Shown: positions 18,038-27,322 of the stretch, one piece after another
Position numbering within the stretch: the first letter of the stretch is position 1
Layout of the letters: the number at the start of each line of letters is the position of its first letter
Assembly: GCF_900169175.1 (NCBI RefSeq)
Contig: NZ_FXZM01000001.1
Coordinates: 1 to 64,000, forward strand
DNA length: 64,000 bases
DNA from: Brevibacterium jeotgali
GTDB lineage: Bacteria > Actinomycetota > Actinomycetes > Actinomycetales > Brevibacteriaceae
Reading direction: 5' to 3'
The notes under the pieces: model-generated
What the model saw: only the letters and a program-made list of their open reading frames with translations
Databases searched by the model: none
Told to the model about the DNA's origin: nothing
Translations under genes and position numbers: made by a program

Positions 18038-18305
18038 GTGTGTTCTCACCCTCAATTTCCCGCGGTGTGACCGCGTGTCGTTCGTCTTGTCAGGGCTTCG
18101 CCCTTCGTCGACCGGCAGCCCGAATTCCTGGGAGTCCGCCATGCCCCGCCGGTGAACCATCGTGGATAGACTCTCCACAACACGATCCCCTGCGGCGTGC
18201 ACAGACGTCCCGTGGTCACAGGCCAAGAGATCACTGTACAGGACGGGGGGCTCATACGCCACATGGCCTGACACGCGCAAGGTGGACACGCCGGAGGAGC
18301 TTCCC

Positions 18306-19457
18306 ATGCCCCACGCCACCGACCCGCTGGACGGCTCGATCACGCTCGCCCGCCGTCCTCGCGGGCTCGCCCGCCGTGTCCTGCCGTCGCTCCTGGACCC
18401 AGCGGCGTGGCCGGCGGATCGGATGGCCGCTGCACGGTTGATCGACCGCGCTCAGACCACGTCGCTCACGGCACTTCCCGCGCCCGAGGCCCTCCGCCAG
18501 ATGCTCCTGCGCAGGCTCGGCCCTTCCCCCGGACCGTCGGTGTGGGAGTCGCTCTCGCGATCGCTGATGCGGACCCGGGCCGTGTCGGCCCTGCACTGGG
18601 CCCGCGGACTCGAGCCGATCCCCCGTGGACCCCAGCGATTCGTGGCCGTGCCGCTGGGTGCGCTCACCTCACGCAGCCACCGGGTGCGGCAGGGCAGACT
18701 GGGCGACTGCTGGCTGGTCGCCGCCATGTCCGCCTGTGAGCTGATCGATCCCGGCTTCCTGCGTGGACTCATCGCACACGAGGGGGACGTGTCGTCCGAT
18801 ACCCCTGAGAGCGTGGACGGATCAGTACCGCCCGACTCGTCGGTGCGACTCGTGAGGGTCGACCTGTTCGAGCCCGCCCGTGCAGGACCCGTCCTCAGAC
18901 GGATCCCGTTCCTTCCTGTGCGGCGTCGCCGCATCGTCATGAGCACCCGCGTCCCCCTCGCGCACCGTGCCGGTGACGGACGGATGCGACCGAGTGCGGC
19001 GTCGCTGGTCGAGAAGGCGGCCGCCCTGGTCTGGGCGAGCGGCTCCTACCGCCGACTCCAGAATGACTTCGCCGGGATCGGCTTCCTGCTGCTGACGGGA
19101 CGGTGGTGCCCCGCACGCGCGGTGCCGCGCACGACTGAGCACATCGCGACGTGGCTGGAGGCGGGACGCCCCGTGGTGCTGTCCACACTCGCACGGCCCG
19201 GGGGCTCCTTCACCCTCCCGCGCGAGGACGGTGCCGGCGACGTCGCTCTCATGGATGCCCACGTCTACACCGCAGTGCGCACCCTTCGCTGCACCGAGGA
19301 TGGACGACCGGACCCCTCTGCGCCGCTGCGACTGCACGTCCGCAATCCGGTGAGCGCCGGGGACTCCCCGAGGCTGCGCAGAACGGACCTCTACCTGTCC
19401 GGCCGGCAGCTGCGGCGCGCGTTCATCAGCGTCAATGTGGGTCCCCCACTGGACTGA
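18306..19457 (+). CDS. Calpain-family cysteine protease (peptidase C2 domain)
   Basis: A 383-residue protein with a complete calpain-type triad. Cys135 lies in [16 protein letters not shown] (family QGxLGDCWF), His319 in MDAHVYTAV and Asn347 in HVRNPVS. The usual Trp after the Asn-Pro pair is replaced (NPVS instead of NPWG). No signal peptide or transmembrane helix is visible, and there are no calcium-binding EF-hands or a C2 domain, so it is a bare catalytic domain with an N-terminal 120-residue Arg-rich region. The start MPHATDPL has GGAGG 8 nt upstream. It is the only plus-strand gene in the ribosomal block, divergent from infA and convergent with a META-domain gene 7 bp away. Substrate unknown. 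Confidence 0.8.
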   Translation: MPHATDPLDGSITLARRPRGLARRVLPSLLDPAAWPADRMAAARLIDRAQTTSLTALPAPEALRQMLLRRLGPSPGPSVWESLSRSLMRTRAVSALHWARGLEPIPRGPQRFVAVPLGALTSRSHRVRQGRLGDCWLVAAMSACELIDPGFLRGLIAHEGDVSSDTPESVDGSVPPDSSVRLVRVDLFEPARAGPVLRRIPFLPVRRRRIVMSTRVPLAHRAGDGRMRPSAASLVEKAAALVWASGSYRRLQNDFAGIGFLLLTGRWCPARAVPRTTEHIATWLEAGRPVVLSTLARPGGSFTLPREDGAGDVALMDAHVYTAVRTLRCTEDGRPDPSAPLRLHVRNPVSAGDSPRLRRTDLYLSGRQLRRAFISVNVGPPLD

Positions 19458-19464
19458 CCGCTGG

Positions 19465-19815
19465 TCAGGCGTCGGTGCGGGTCAGCACGCCGATCTCCTC
19501 GCCGTCACGGTCGTACACGCGGAGCACGGGCCCTTCGGCTCGTACGGACGCCGCCTTCGACAGCCACGTGTCGACACCCGGGCACGCTTTGAGCGTGCTC
19601 AGCCCACGACGGATGGTCGCCGACTCTCCGTCGGGCGTGTACCACCCGCCGACGCCGTTGCACCCGTCCGATCCCATGAGAGCGCCCTCCCCCGGTCTTC
19701 CTCCGAGCAGTCCTCCGGCGGGTGCAGCAGCCCGGAACTCGAGGAACGCGGACGCGGGATCCTCGGCCTCCCACCTGCCCTGCAGCGGACTGCTGGTGTG
19801 CTCGTCCGATGACAT
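19465..19815 (-). CDS. META/HslJ-like domain protein
   Basis: A 116-residue protein whose core GSDGCNGVGGWYTPDG, then STLKACPG, WLSKA and the final DRDGEEIGVL match the META domain of HslJ, a family linked to heat shock and outer-surface or secreted proteins. No signal peptide is visible from the chosen start MSSDEHTSS, which has GGAGGGA upstream. Function in actinobacteria is not established. It lies between the calpain gene (convergent) and the sortase-anchored protease gene (upstream, same strand), separated from the latter's region by a hairpin. Confidence 0.7.
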   Translation of the reverse strand: MSSDEHTSSPLQGRWEAEDPASAFLEFRAAAPAGGLLGGRPGEGALMGSDGCNGVGGWYTPDGESATIRRGLSTLKACPGVDTWLSKAASVRAEGPVLRVYDRDGEEIGVLTRTDA

Positions 19816-19902
19816 GAGTCGATCTCCCTCCGGTCGGTGCGGGCTCCAGGGAGGAGCACCGTGACACACGCTACCGGTCCCCGTGGGTGTTCCGGGAACG
19901 CC

Positions 19903-19932
19903 GAAGGGGCGCAGGTCTCCCTGCGCCCCTTC
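19903..19932. terminator. Terminator hairpin between S1 protease and META gene
   Basis: Perfect 13-bp stem (GAAGGGGCGCAGG / CCTGCGCCCCTTC) with a TCTC loop, about 50 nt after the protease stop on the minus strand. Confidence 0.65.
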
Positions 19933-19983
19933 GTCCGGATCAACGGGTCAGGCCCGTCTCACCGACTGCACGAGTGCTGTGAC

Positions 19984-21795
19984 TCAGGCCTGACGACGAC
20001 GTGCGACGTAGACCAGTGCGCCACCGAGTGCGACCAGTCCGGCCGCACCTGCGGCCAGCGGTGCCACGGTCGAACCGGTGCGGGGCAGGTCCTCGCCGCC
20101 CTCTCCCTCGTCGCCGCCTTCGCCCTCGTCGCCTTCACCGGCGACGACGGAGAAGGAGCCCTGCAGGGTCTCGTCCTCGGTCTGAGCAGTCACGTCGTAG
20201 TCACCGATGTAGGCCTCGGCCTCAGCGGTCGTCATGCCCCAGATGCGGGACTGCGCGACGCCGTCCTCATCGGCCGTGACGGTGATCGACTTGGCCGGCT
20301 CCTGGTCGGCCCCCTCAGCCGGAGCCTGCTCGGAACCTGCATCGGCCGAAGCCGCGTCCGAACCGGTGAAGGTCTCGAACACGACCTCGGAGCCCGGCTC
20401 CACACCCTCGACCGTGTACGTCACACCGCGGTCGTCGGACTCGGCCTGGTCCTCGTCGTCCGCGAGGAACCGCTCCGCGGCGATCTCCTGCGGATCGATG
20501 GCCAGCTCGGCATCCACATCCGCGTCATCCGTCTCCGTGGGGGACGGTGCCGGGGTCGTCGGATCCTCAGTGGGCTCCTCGGAGGGCGTCTCGGTCGGCT
20601 CCTCCGTGGGCTCCTCGCTCACGTCCGAGGTCGTGATCTCGTAGTCGCCGGGGAGGTGCTCGAGGCCCTCAGCCAGCTCGGCGGTCCAGAGCATGGCGGG
20701 GACCTGGTTGCCCTCTTCGTCCTCGCCGGCGGGGGCGCCGCCGGACACGACGCCCACGGCCTTCTCACCCATCACCACAGTGCCGCCGGAGTCGCCGCCC
20801 TCGACCGGAGTCTCGGATGCGAAGCCGTACACGATGTACTGGTTACCCGCGTCGTCCGCGACGGGAGCGTAGCCATCGACCATCCCGACGGTCTCGCCCT
20901 GAAAGCCGACCGGGCCGGCGGTCTTGCCCGTAGTACGGCCGGAGTGGAAGACCTCGGCGCCGATGTCGTCGATCGTGACATCGTGCACGCCGGTGATGTC
21001 GGTCGTGTCGGACGCGAGGTCGTCGGCCATGCCGGACTCCTCGCTCCACGTCGCGGCCTCGCCCACGAGGTTGAAGCCCGAGGACTCGTCGACGGTGATG
21101 ACCGCGAAGTCCTGCATCGTCTCTGGATTCAGATCATCCTCCGACTGGACCTCTTCAGCCGTCGTCGGACCGTACTGCGAGTGGGTGAAGGTACCCAGCT
21201 TGCGGTCGCCGTCGAAGTCGAACGTGTCGTAGGTGTCCGTGAAGACGTTCGTCGTGGACGGCTTCTCGACGTAGACGTCGCCGGTGGCCTCACCGCCGGA
21301 GCAGTGCCCGGCCGTGATGATGGCATCCTCGCCGTCAGGTCCCGTCGCCGGGAAGCCCACAGAGCAGAGGCCCGCGCTGCCGTCGCTGCCGACCAGCACA
21401 TAGCCGGACCCGGCGACCACGTCGTCCGGCGCCTCGAAGTCACCCTTCTCGCCGCCCTCCGGCTGCTCCGGAGACGTCGTCGAGTAGGTCGACGCGACCT
21501 TCTGGACGACGATGTCGTCACCCGTCTGCGCCTGCGCGACGGCGTTCGCCGTCTCGAGAGCCTCTTCGACCTCGGCCTCGTCCGATCCGACGACGACCTG
21601 CGCGACGAGTGATCCGTCTGCGCCGTGGCCGATCGCAGCGATGCTCTCGCTGCTGGTGAAGGCTTCCGCCGCCGCCGTCTTGAGGTCCGTGGTCGGAGCC
21701 GCAGCCGCAGGGCCGGCGGTCATCGCGCCGCCGAAGCCCAGAGCGACAGCCGCGCTCAGAGCGACGAAGCGCCTACCCGTGGTGGGGTGTGCCAT
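19984..21795 (-). CDS. Sortase-anchored trypsin-like (S1) serine protease
   Basis: A 603-residue exported protease. It has an N-terminal signal peptide (about 1-33, cut near AAAAPTT) and a propeptide-like region. The chymotrypsin-fold domain carries the triad His164 (ITAGHC), Asp229 (QDFAVI) and Ser336 (EGGDSGGT). A Glu/Pro/Thr-rich stalk (EEPTEEPTETPSEEPTEDP) and an Ig-like region follow. The C-terminus is a textbook cell-wall sorting signal: LPRTG at 570-574, a hydrophobic helix and RRRQA. The start MAHPTTGRR has AAGGATG upstream. A GTGACC-N17-CATAGT promoter lies about 90 nt upstream. It sits between map and infA, where other bacteria have no insertion or only secY-operon genes. Confidence 0.92.
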   Translation of the reverse strand: MAHPTTGRRFVALSAAVALGFGGAMTAGPAAAAPTTDLKTAAAEAFTSSESIAAIGHGADGSLVAQVVVGSDEAEVEEALETANAVAQAQTGDDIVVQKVASTYSTTSPEQPEGGEKGDFEAPDDVVAGSGYVLVGSDGSAGLCSVGFPATGPDGEDAIITAGHCSGGEATGDVYVEKPSTTNVFTDTYDTFDFDGDRKLGTFTHSQYGPTTAEEVQSEDDLNPETMQDFAVITVDESSGFNLVGEAATWSEESGMADDLASDTTDITGVHDVTIDDIGAEVFHSGRTTGKTAGPVGFQGETVGMVDGYAPVADDAGNQYIVYGFASETPVEGGDSGGTVVMGEKAVGVVSGGAPAGEDEEGNQVPAMLWTAELAEGLEHLPGDYEITTSDVSEEPTEEPTETPSEEPTEDPTTPAPSPTETDDADVDAELAIDPQEIAAERFLADDEDQAESDDRGVTYTVEGVEPGSEVVFETFTGSDAASADAGSEQAPAEGADQEPAKSITVTADEDGVAQSRIWGMTTAEAEAYIGDYDVTAQTEDETLQGSFSVVAGEGDEGEGGDEGEGGEDLPRTGSTVAPLAAGAAGLVALGGALVYVARRRQA

Positions 21796-21884
21796 TCGTT
21801 CATCCTTCGTTGTCGAGGTAAGTCTGCAACTGCACACGACAAGGGCGCGTGCATCGCTGGGCCGACTCTCCCACTCACACCAGC

Positions 21885-21913
21885 ACTATGGAACTTGTGT
21901 TCATTGTGGTCAC
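21885..21913 (-). promoter_or_regulatory. Candidate promoter of the S1 protease gene
   Basis: Minus strand: -35 GTGACC (21908-21913), 17-nt spacer, -10 CATAGT (21885-21890). The leader would be about 80 nt. Confidence 0.45.
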
Positions 21914-21991
21914 GAAATGATCACGGTGGTCCGAGCATCGTGGGGCTGGGCCCAGCGCGCCGGCCCGGAGCCGCTGAGCGTCAGGGCCTGC

Positions 21992-22816
21992 TCAGTCCAA
22001 CGGCACAGGGACGACGCCGTAGGGCCTGAGCCGCTCCGCTCCCCCGTCCGGGGAGGTGAGCACCCAGACGCCGCCGGCATGCCGGGCGACGGAATGCTCC
22101 CAATGGCTCGCGCGAGCACCGTCGACGGTCACGACGGTCCAGTCGTCGTCGAGCGTCTTCGTGGCGATGTCCCCGCCGACGAGCATCGGCTCGATGGCCA
22201 GACACATACCCGGCTTCAGCTTGGGGCCCATCCGCTTCGCGCGGTAGTTGAGGACCTCCGGCTCCATATGCATCTGCGACCCGATGCCGTGGCCCGTGAA
22301 GTCCTCGATGAGACCCAGGTCCGGGGCGAGCTCCTGAGCGCGCTCCTCGATGGCCGCACCGATCTCGCCGACCCTCTTGCCGGTCGCCATCGCAGCGATG
22401 CCGGCCCACATGATCTCCTCCGTCGTCTGCGAGAGGCGCACATGAGCCGGATCCGCGGCCTCCTCTCCGCCCACGAACACCGTCATCGCCGAATCGCCGT
22501 GCAGACCCTCGACGATCGCACCGCCGTCGATCGACACCATGTCGCCCGCCGCCAGGACGCGCTCACCGGGGATCCCGTGAACGACCACCTCATTGACCGA
22601 AACGCACAGTGCGGCAGGGAAGCCGTGATAGCCCTTGAAGTTCGACGTCGCGCCCCTGTCGGCGATGACCTTCGCCCCGGCCGCATTGACGTCCCCCGTC
22701 GTCGCGCCCGGCACACACGCCGCACGGGCGGCCTCCAGGGCCGCCCGTGTCACGAGTCCCGCACGGCGCATCGTGCGGATCTGCTGGTCGCTCTTCAGCT
22801 CGACCGAATCGAACAT
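21992..22816 (-). CDS. map: Type I methionine aminopeptidase
   Basis: Removes the initiator methionine from nascent proteins. It has the pita-bread fold and metal ligands typical of MetAP: the VSIDGGAIVEGLHGDSAMT segment holds two Asp ligands, FTGHGIG the His, AIEPML and the late HWEHSV the Glu ligands. The 274-residue length is normal for type Ia. Its ATG overlaps the adk stop by one base, giving a tightly coupled secY-adk-map operon. Confidence 0.96.
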   Translation of the reverse strand: MFDSVELKSDQQIRTMRRAGLVTRAALEAARAACVPGATTGDVNAAGAKVIADRGATSNFKGYHGFPAALCVSVNEVVVHGIPGERVLAAGDMVSIDGGAIVEGLHGDSAMTVFVGGEEAADPAHVRLSQTTEEIMWAGIAAMATGKRVGEIGAAIEERAQELAPDLGLIEDFTGHGIGSQMHMEPEVLNYRAKRMGPKLKPGMCLAIEPMLVGGDIATKTLDDDWTVVTVDGARASHWEHSVARHAGGVWVLTSPDGGAERLRPYGVVPVPLD

Positions 22817-23385
22817 CAGTGCCCGATCGCCGCGAGGATTCGATCCGTGATCGCGTCGACCTCGCCGAGTCCGTCGACCTGCTTCAGCAGTCCCCGCTGT
22901 GCGTAGATCTCTGTGAGCGGCTGGGTCTGCTCCGCGTACACGTCGAGACGGTGGCGGATGACGTCCTCGGTGTCGTCGGAACGACCCTGCAGCGATGCGC
23001 GTGCCAGGAGACGGCCGACGACCTCATCGACATCGGCCGTGAGTTCGACGACGTGGTCCAGCGAGTGGCCCGATGCCTCGAGCATTCCGTCCAGCTCCTC
23101 GACCTGGGCCTGCGTGCGCGGGTAGCCGTCGAGCAGGAAGCCCCCCTGCGCGTCGTCCTGGGACAACCGGTCCGCCACCATCGAGTTGGTGACCTCGTCG
23201 GGGACGTACTCCCCCGCGTCCATGTAGCGCTTGGCGGCCTTGCCCAGCTCCGTTTCGCCTTTGACGTTGGCCCGGAAGATGTCGCCCGTGGAGATCGCGG
23301 GGACGTCCAGTGCCTCGCTGAGTCGGGCAGCCTGCGTGCCCTTTCCCGCCCCGGGGGGGCCGATCAGGATGATGCGAGTGCTCAT
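22816..23385 (-). CDS. adk: Adenylate kinase
   Basis: Catalyses ATP + AMP to 2 ADP. P-loop GPPGAGKGTQ at 9-18, AMP-binding STGDIFR, and DGYPRT with the conserved Arg. The 189-residue length indicates the short-lid form without the extended zinc-type LID domain: the lid is reduced around LLARASLQGRSDD. It is preceded by secY with a 116-nt gap and followed by map with a 1-nt overlap. Confidence 0.97.
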   Translation of the reverse strand: MSTRIILIGPPGAGKGTQAARLSEALDVPAISTGDIFRANVKGETELGKAAKRYMDAGEYVPDEVTNSMVADRLSQDDAQGGFLLDGYPRTQAQVEELDGMLEASGHSLDHVVELTADVDEVVGRLLARASLQGRSDDTEDVIRHRLDVYAEQTQPLTEIYAQRGLLKQVDGLGEVDAITDRILAAIGH

Positions 23386-23501
23386 GAGATTCCTTTTCTC
23401 TCTGTGGCAGGGCCGGGGTCGCTGTCCGACCGCCGACCGCGACGCCGAGCCCGGCCCCGGACAGGGCCCTGGGTGCTCGGGTCACCGCGTGCCGGTTCGG
23501 A

Positions 23502-24803
23502 TCAGCGCAGCAGGCCCTCGTAGTGGCGCTGCTGCATCTGCGAGTTGATCTGCTTGACCGTCTCCAGTCCGACGCCCACGATGATCAGCAGCGACGTGCC
23601 GCCGAACGGGAAGTCCTGATTCGCGTTGATGAGGACGAGCGCGACGAGCGGGATGAGCGCGACGCAGCCGAGGTAGAGCGAACCGGGGAGCGTGATGCGG
23701 GTCAGCACGTAGCTGAGATACTGCTCCGTGGGCCGGCCCGCGCGGATGCCGGGGATGAAGCCGCCATAGCGCTTCATGTTGTCCGCGACCTCTTCGGGGT
23801 TGAACGTGATCGCCACGTAGAAGAACGTGAAGAAGATCGTGAGGAGGAAGTAGCTGACCATGTAGATCGGGTGGTCGCCCTGCGTGAAGTAGGTTCCGAT
23901 CCACTGCACCCACTGGTCCTCCGGATCGCCGAACTGAGAGAGCAGGCTGGGCAGGTACAGGACCGATGAGGAGAAGATGACCGGGATGACGCCGGCCTGG
24001 TTCACCTTGATCGGGATGTACGTCGAGGTGCCGCCGAACATGCGACGTCCCACCATGCGCTTCGCGTACTGGACCGGGATGCGCCGCTGCGACTGCTCGA
24101 CGAACACGACCAGGCACACGATCACGAGGCCCACGAGGATCACCAGCAGGAAGATGTCGATGCCCTGCGAGTTCAGGATGTTGCCGAACGAGGACGGGAA
24201 GCCCGCGGCGATCGACGTGAAGATGAGCAGCGACATGCCGTTGCCGACACCGCGCTCCGTGATCTGCTCGCCGAGCCACATGATGAGGCCGGTCCCCGCT
24301 GTCATCGTCATGATGATGACGCCGATGCCCCACCACGAGTCATTCATGATGAGGTCCTGGCAGCCCGCCACGTTCCCGAACAGCGCGCCGGTACGGACCG
24401 TCGACACGAGCGTCGTCGCATTGAGGACTGCGAGGCCGAGTGTCATGTACCGGGTGTACTGCGTGAGCTTCGCCTGCCCTGAGGCACCCTCCTTGTGGAG
24501 CGCTTCGAACCGTGGGATCACGACTCGCAGCAGCTGGGTGATGATGCTCGCCGTGATGTACGGCATGATCCCCAGCGCGAAGATCGACAGCTGGAGCAGA
24601 GCCCCACCCGAGAACAGATTGATCATGCCGAACGCACCCTGCGTGAGCTGGGGCGAAGCGACGCATTCCTGCACCTGCGCGTAATCGATCCCCGGGGACG
24701 GGATGAACGAACCGAGCCGGAAGAGCACGATGATCCCGAGGGTGAAGAGCAGCTTGTTGCGAAGGTCAGGCGTCCTGAAAGCGCGCCCTACAGCTCCGAG
24801 CAC
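23502..24803 (-). CDS. secY: Protein translocase subunit SecY
   Basis: Ten-helix channel of the Sec translocon, working with SecE (encoded at 57.4 kb) and SecG. Family segments GSFIPSPGID, GIMPYITASIITQLL and the C-terminal LLIIVGVGLETVKQI are intact. The start is the GTG of VLGAVGRAFRTPDLRNK, preceded by AGGAGG at proper spacing; the longer frame adds an unrelated Arg-rich stretch. Length 433. Separated from rplO by 267 nt containing a terminator-like hairpin and a candidate promoter, so it heads its own secY-adk-map operon. Confidence 0.97.
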   Translation of the reverse strand: MLGAVGRAFRTPDLRNKLLFTLGIIVLFRLGSFIPSPGIDYAQVQECVASPQLTQGAFGMINLFSGGALLQLSIFALGIMPYITASIITQLLRVVIPRFEALHKEGASGQAKLTQYTRYMTLGLAVLNATTLVSTVRTGALFGNVAGCQDLIMNDSWWGIGVIIMTMTAGTGLIMWLGEQITERGVGNGMSLLIFTSIAAGFPSSFGNILNSQGIDIFLLVILVGLVIVCLVVFVEQSQRRIPVQYAKRMVGRRMFGGTSTYIPIKVNQAGVIPVIFSSSVLYLPSLLSQFGDPEDQWVQWIGTYFTQGDHPIYMVSYFLLTIFFTFFYVAITFNPEEVADNMKRYGGFIPGIRAGRPTEQYLSYVLTRITLPGSLYLGCVALIPLVALVLINANQDFPFGGTSLLIIVGVGLETVKQINSQMQQRHYEGLLR

Positions 24804-24955
24804 TCGTCCTCCTGATGTGCGTGCGCCGGTCCGGGCGGAGTTCCGGCGGACGCACTGCGGGCAAGGTCCGCGCTGAGGGGGACTCGGATGCTCGCGCCTG
24901 CGACCGGCAGGTCCAAGACAAGGATCGACGACGAAACGACAATATTCCTCGAGAG

Positions 24956-24985
24956 ACTCTATCAGTGCACGGGAACCGCACCGAA
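24956..24985 (-). promoter_or_regulatory. Candidate promoter of secY-adk-map
   Basis: Minus strand: -35 TTCGGT (24980-24985), 18-nt spacer, -10 TAGAGT (24956-24961), located between the post-rplO hairpin and the secY start, about 150 nt before the GTG. Confidence 0.35.
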
Positions 24986-25009
24986 TCGTCGCCGCCGCGG
25001 CAGAACGAC

Positions 25010-25042
25010 TGCGGGGCACAGCCGATTCGGCTGTGCCCCGCA
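25010..25042 (-). terminator. Strong hairpin after rplO, end of spc operon
   Basis: Perfect 16-bp stem (TGCGGGGCACAGCCGA / TCGGCTGTGCCCCGCA) with a single-base centre, 28 nt downstream of the rplO stop. No T-run follows. Confidence 0.65.
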
Positions 25043-25070
25043 GGGTGTTGCGTCGTCGAACGCGCGAGCG

Positions 25071-25526
25071 TCAGGCGGTCGTGACCGACCCTCCGGCCGC
25101 GACGATCTTCTGCTCCGCGGAACCGGAGACCTTGTCCGCAGTGATGTTGATCGCAACGGTGATCTCGCCGGTCCCCAGCACCTTGACGGGCTGGTTCGCA
25201 CGGACGGCGCCCTTCTCCACGAGATCGGCGACAGTCACGTCCCCGCCCTTCGGGAAGAGCACGGACAGCTTCTCGAGGTTGACGACCTGGAAGGTCACCT
25301 TGCTCGGGTTCTTGAACCCGCGCAGCTTGGGCAGCCGCATGTGCAGCGGAGTCTGCCCACCCTCGAAGCCGTGCGGCACCTGGTAGCGGGCCTGCGTGCC
25401 CTTGGTACCGCGGCCGGCTGTCTTTCCGCCCTTGCCGCCTTCACCGCGACCCAGACGGGTCTTCGCGGTCTTGGAGCCGGGGGCGGGACGCAGGTGATGC
25501 AGCTTGAGTGCGTTCTCTTCTGCCAT
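25071..25526 (-). CDS. rplO: 50S ribosomal protein L15
   Basis: 151 residues; the Gly-rich N-terminal extension ([19 protein letters not shown]) threads into 23S rRNA, and [15 protein letters not shown] is the family signature. Last gene of the rplN-to-rplO run, one base after rpmD, and followed by a strong hairpin. Confidence 0.97.
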   Translation of the reverse strand: MAEENALKLHHLRPAPGSKTAKTRLGRGEGGKGGKTAGRGTKGTQARYQVPHGFEGGQTPLHMRLPKLRGFKNPSKVTFQVVNLEKLSVLFPKGGDVTVADLVEKGAVRANQPVKVLGTGEITVAINITADKVSGSAEQKIVAAGGSVTTA

Positions 25527-25527
25527 A

Positions 25528-25710
25528 TCAGTCCACCTCTTCCCAGGTGACGAGGTGGCTCACGACGTTGACCATGCCGCGGATCTCAGGACGGTCATCC
25601 TTCACCACGACATCGTCGATCCGCTTGAGACCGAGCGAGCGCAGGGTCTCGCGCTGGTTCTGCTTGCCACCGATATCAGACTTCAGCTGGGTGATCTTGA
25701 GCTTGGCCAT
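25528..25710 (-). CDS. rpmD: 50S ribosomal protein L30
   Basis: A 60-residue protein, [20 protein letters not shown] at its start and the typical [12 protein letters not shown] near its end. Its start overlaps the rpsE stop by one base. Confidence 0.97.
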   Translation of the reverse strand: MAKLKITQLKSDIGGKQNQRETLRSLGLKRIDDVVVKDDRPEIRGMVNVVSHLVTWEEVD

Positions 25711-26387
25711 CAGGAGGTCGCCCCGCTTTCCGCTGCACGGAGGAGTGCTTCGGGAGCAACCTCATCGACGGACAGACCACGACGTGCCGCGACCTCTTCA
25801 GGACGCTCGAGGCCCTTGAGCGCGGCGATCGTGGCATGCACGATGTTGATCGCGTTCGAGGAGCCCAGCGACTTCGAGAGGATGTCATGGACACCCGCGG
25901 CGTCAAGCACGGCGCGGACGGGTCCGCCCGCGATGACGCCGGTACCCGGAGTGGCGGGACGCAGCAGGACGACGCCGGCCGCCTTCTCCGCGGTGATCGG
26001 GTGCGGGATGGTCTTCCGGATACGGGGGACGCGGAAGAAGTTCTTCTTCGCCTCCTCCACACCCTTGGCGATCGCCGAGGGAACTTCCTTGGCCTTGCCG
26101 TAGCCCATGCCGACCATGCCGTCACCGTCACCCACCACGACGAGAGCGGTGAAGGCGAAGCGGCGTCCGCCCTTCACGACCTTCGAGACGCGGTTGATGG
26201 TGATGACGTGCTCGACGAACTGATTCTTGTCTTCGCGCTCCGAACGGTTCCCACGGCGATTGCCGCCGTCCCCGCGACCCCGGCCGCGGCCGCGACCGCG
26301 GTCACCGGCGTCGGAGGTGGGCGCCTGCTGCTGCGAATCGGCCTGGCCCTCAGTGGGCTGTGCCGCCTTGTTCTCTTCAGTGCTCAC
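25710..26387 (-). CDS. rpsE: 30S ribosomal protein S5
   Basis: Small-subunit protein important for decoding accuracy. The core [20 protein letters not shown] and the later [20 protein letters not shown] are conserved. The first 55 residues are an extra Gln-, Gly- and Arg-rich extension ([19 protein letters not shown]), giving 225 residues rather than about 165; N-terminal extensions of S5 are common in actinobacteria. It overlaps rplR by 4 nt. Confidence 0.97.
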   Translation of the reverse strand: MSTEENKAAQPTEGQADSQQQAPTSDAGDRGRGRGRGRGDGGNRRGNRSEREDKNQFVEHVITINRVSKVVKGGRRFAFTALVVVGDGDGMVGMGYGKAKEVPSAIAKGVEEAKKNFFRVPRIRKTIPHPITAEKAAGVVLLRPATPGTGVIAGGPVRAVLDAAGVHDILSKSLGSSNAINIVHATIAALKGLERPEEVAARRGLSVDEVAPEALLRAAESGATS

Positions 26388-26764
26388 AGTGCGAGTCCTC
26401 CTTCACGTGCTCCGTCAGCGACTGCGGCCACACGGCCGTGGTAGACATTGCCACCACGGTCGAAGACCACTGTCTCGACTCCGGCTGCCTTGGCACGTTC
26501 AGCGACGAGCTCGCCGACGCGGTGCGCCTTGGCGGTCTTGTCGTCGCTCGCACCACGGAGGTCCGCCTCCATCGTGGATGCCGATGCCAGCGTGAGGCCG
26601 GCTGCATCGTCGATGATCTGGACGAACACGTGGCGCGATGAACGAGTGACCGCGAGACGCGGACGCTCGGGGGTGCCGTTGATGTGCTTGCGGAGTCGGG
26701 CGTGGCGCCGGATGCGCGCGGCGGTCTTGCCCTTGCCGTAGCTCTGCTTCTTTCCGAAGGCCAT
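26384..26764 (-). CDS. rplR: 50S ribosomal protein L18
   Basis: Binds 5S rRNA together with L5. The core [21 protein letters not shown] and the C-terminal [25 protein letters not shown] are typical. The ATG of MAFGKKQS is preferred; a GTG two codons earlier is possible. It begins just after the rplF stop and overlaps rpsE by 4 nt. Length 126. Confidence 0.97.
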   Translation of the reverse strand: MAFGKKQSYGKGKTAARIRRHARLRKHINGTPERPRLAVTRSSRHVFVQIIDDAAGLTLASASTMEADLRGASDDKTAKAHRVGELVAERAKAAGVETVVFDRGGNVYHGRVAAVADGAREGGLAL

Positions 26765-26766
26765 GG

Positions 26767-27303
26767 TCACTTACCAGCCTTTCCGACTTTGCGACGGACG
26801 TTCTCGCCGGCGTAACGAACACCCTTGCCCTTATAGGGTTCGGGCTTCCGGAGCTTCCGGATATTAGCGGCGACTTCTCCGACCTGCTGCTTGTCGGTGC
26901 CGGACACCGTCACCTTGTTCAGACCCTCGACGGAGAAGGTGATCCCCTCCGGAGCCTCGACAGTGATCGAGTGGCTGTAGCCCAGTGCGAACTCGAGGCT
27001 CGTCCCCTTGGCCTGCACGCGATAACCGGTGCCGACGATCTCGAGGGACTTCGAATAGCCCTCTGAGACGCCGATGATCATGTTGTTGATCAGTGTGCGC
27101 GCCAGACCGTGGAGCGAGCGGGATTCGCGCTCCTCGTCCGGACGCGACACGGTGATCATGCCGTCCTCGAGGGACGCGGAGATCGGAGCCGGAACGGTGA
27201 ACGAGTGCTCACCCTTGGGGCCCTTCACGCGAACGTCCTGGCCATCGACGGTGACGTCGACGCCGGAGGGAACGGAGACGGGATGCTTGCCAATGCGTGA
27301 CAT
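26767..27303 (-). CDS. rplF: 50S ribosomal protein L6
   Basis: 178 residues starting [17 protein letters not shown]. The signature [25 protein letters not shown] lies at the C-terminus. A GGAGGAG ribosome site precedes the ATG. It follows rpsH by 19 nt. Confidence 0.98.
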   Translation of the reverse strand: MSRIGKHPVSVPSGVDVTVDGQDVRVKGPKGEHSFTVPAPISASLEDGMITVSRPDEERESRSLHGLARTLINNMIIGVSEGYSKSLEIVGTGYRVQAKGTSLEFALGYSHSITVEAPEGITFSVEGLNKVTVSGTDKQQVGEVAANIRKLRKPEPYKGKGVRYAGENVRRKVGKAGK

Positions 27304-27322
27304 AAGTTTCTCCTCCTTCCCG

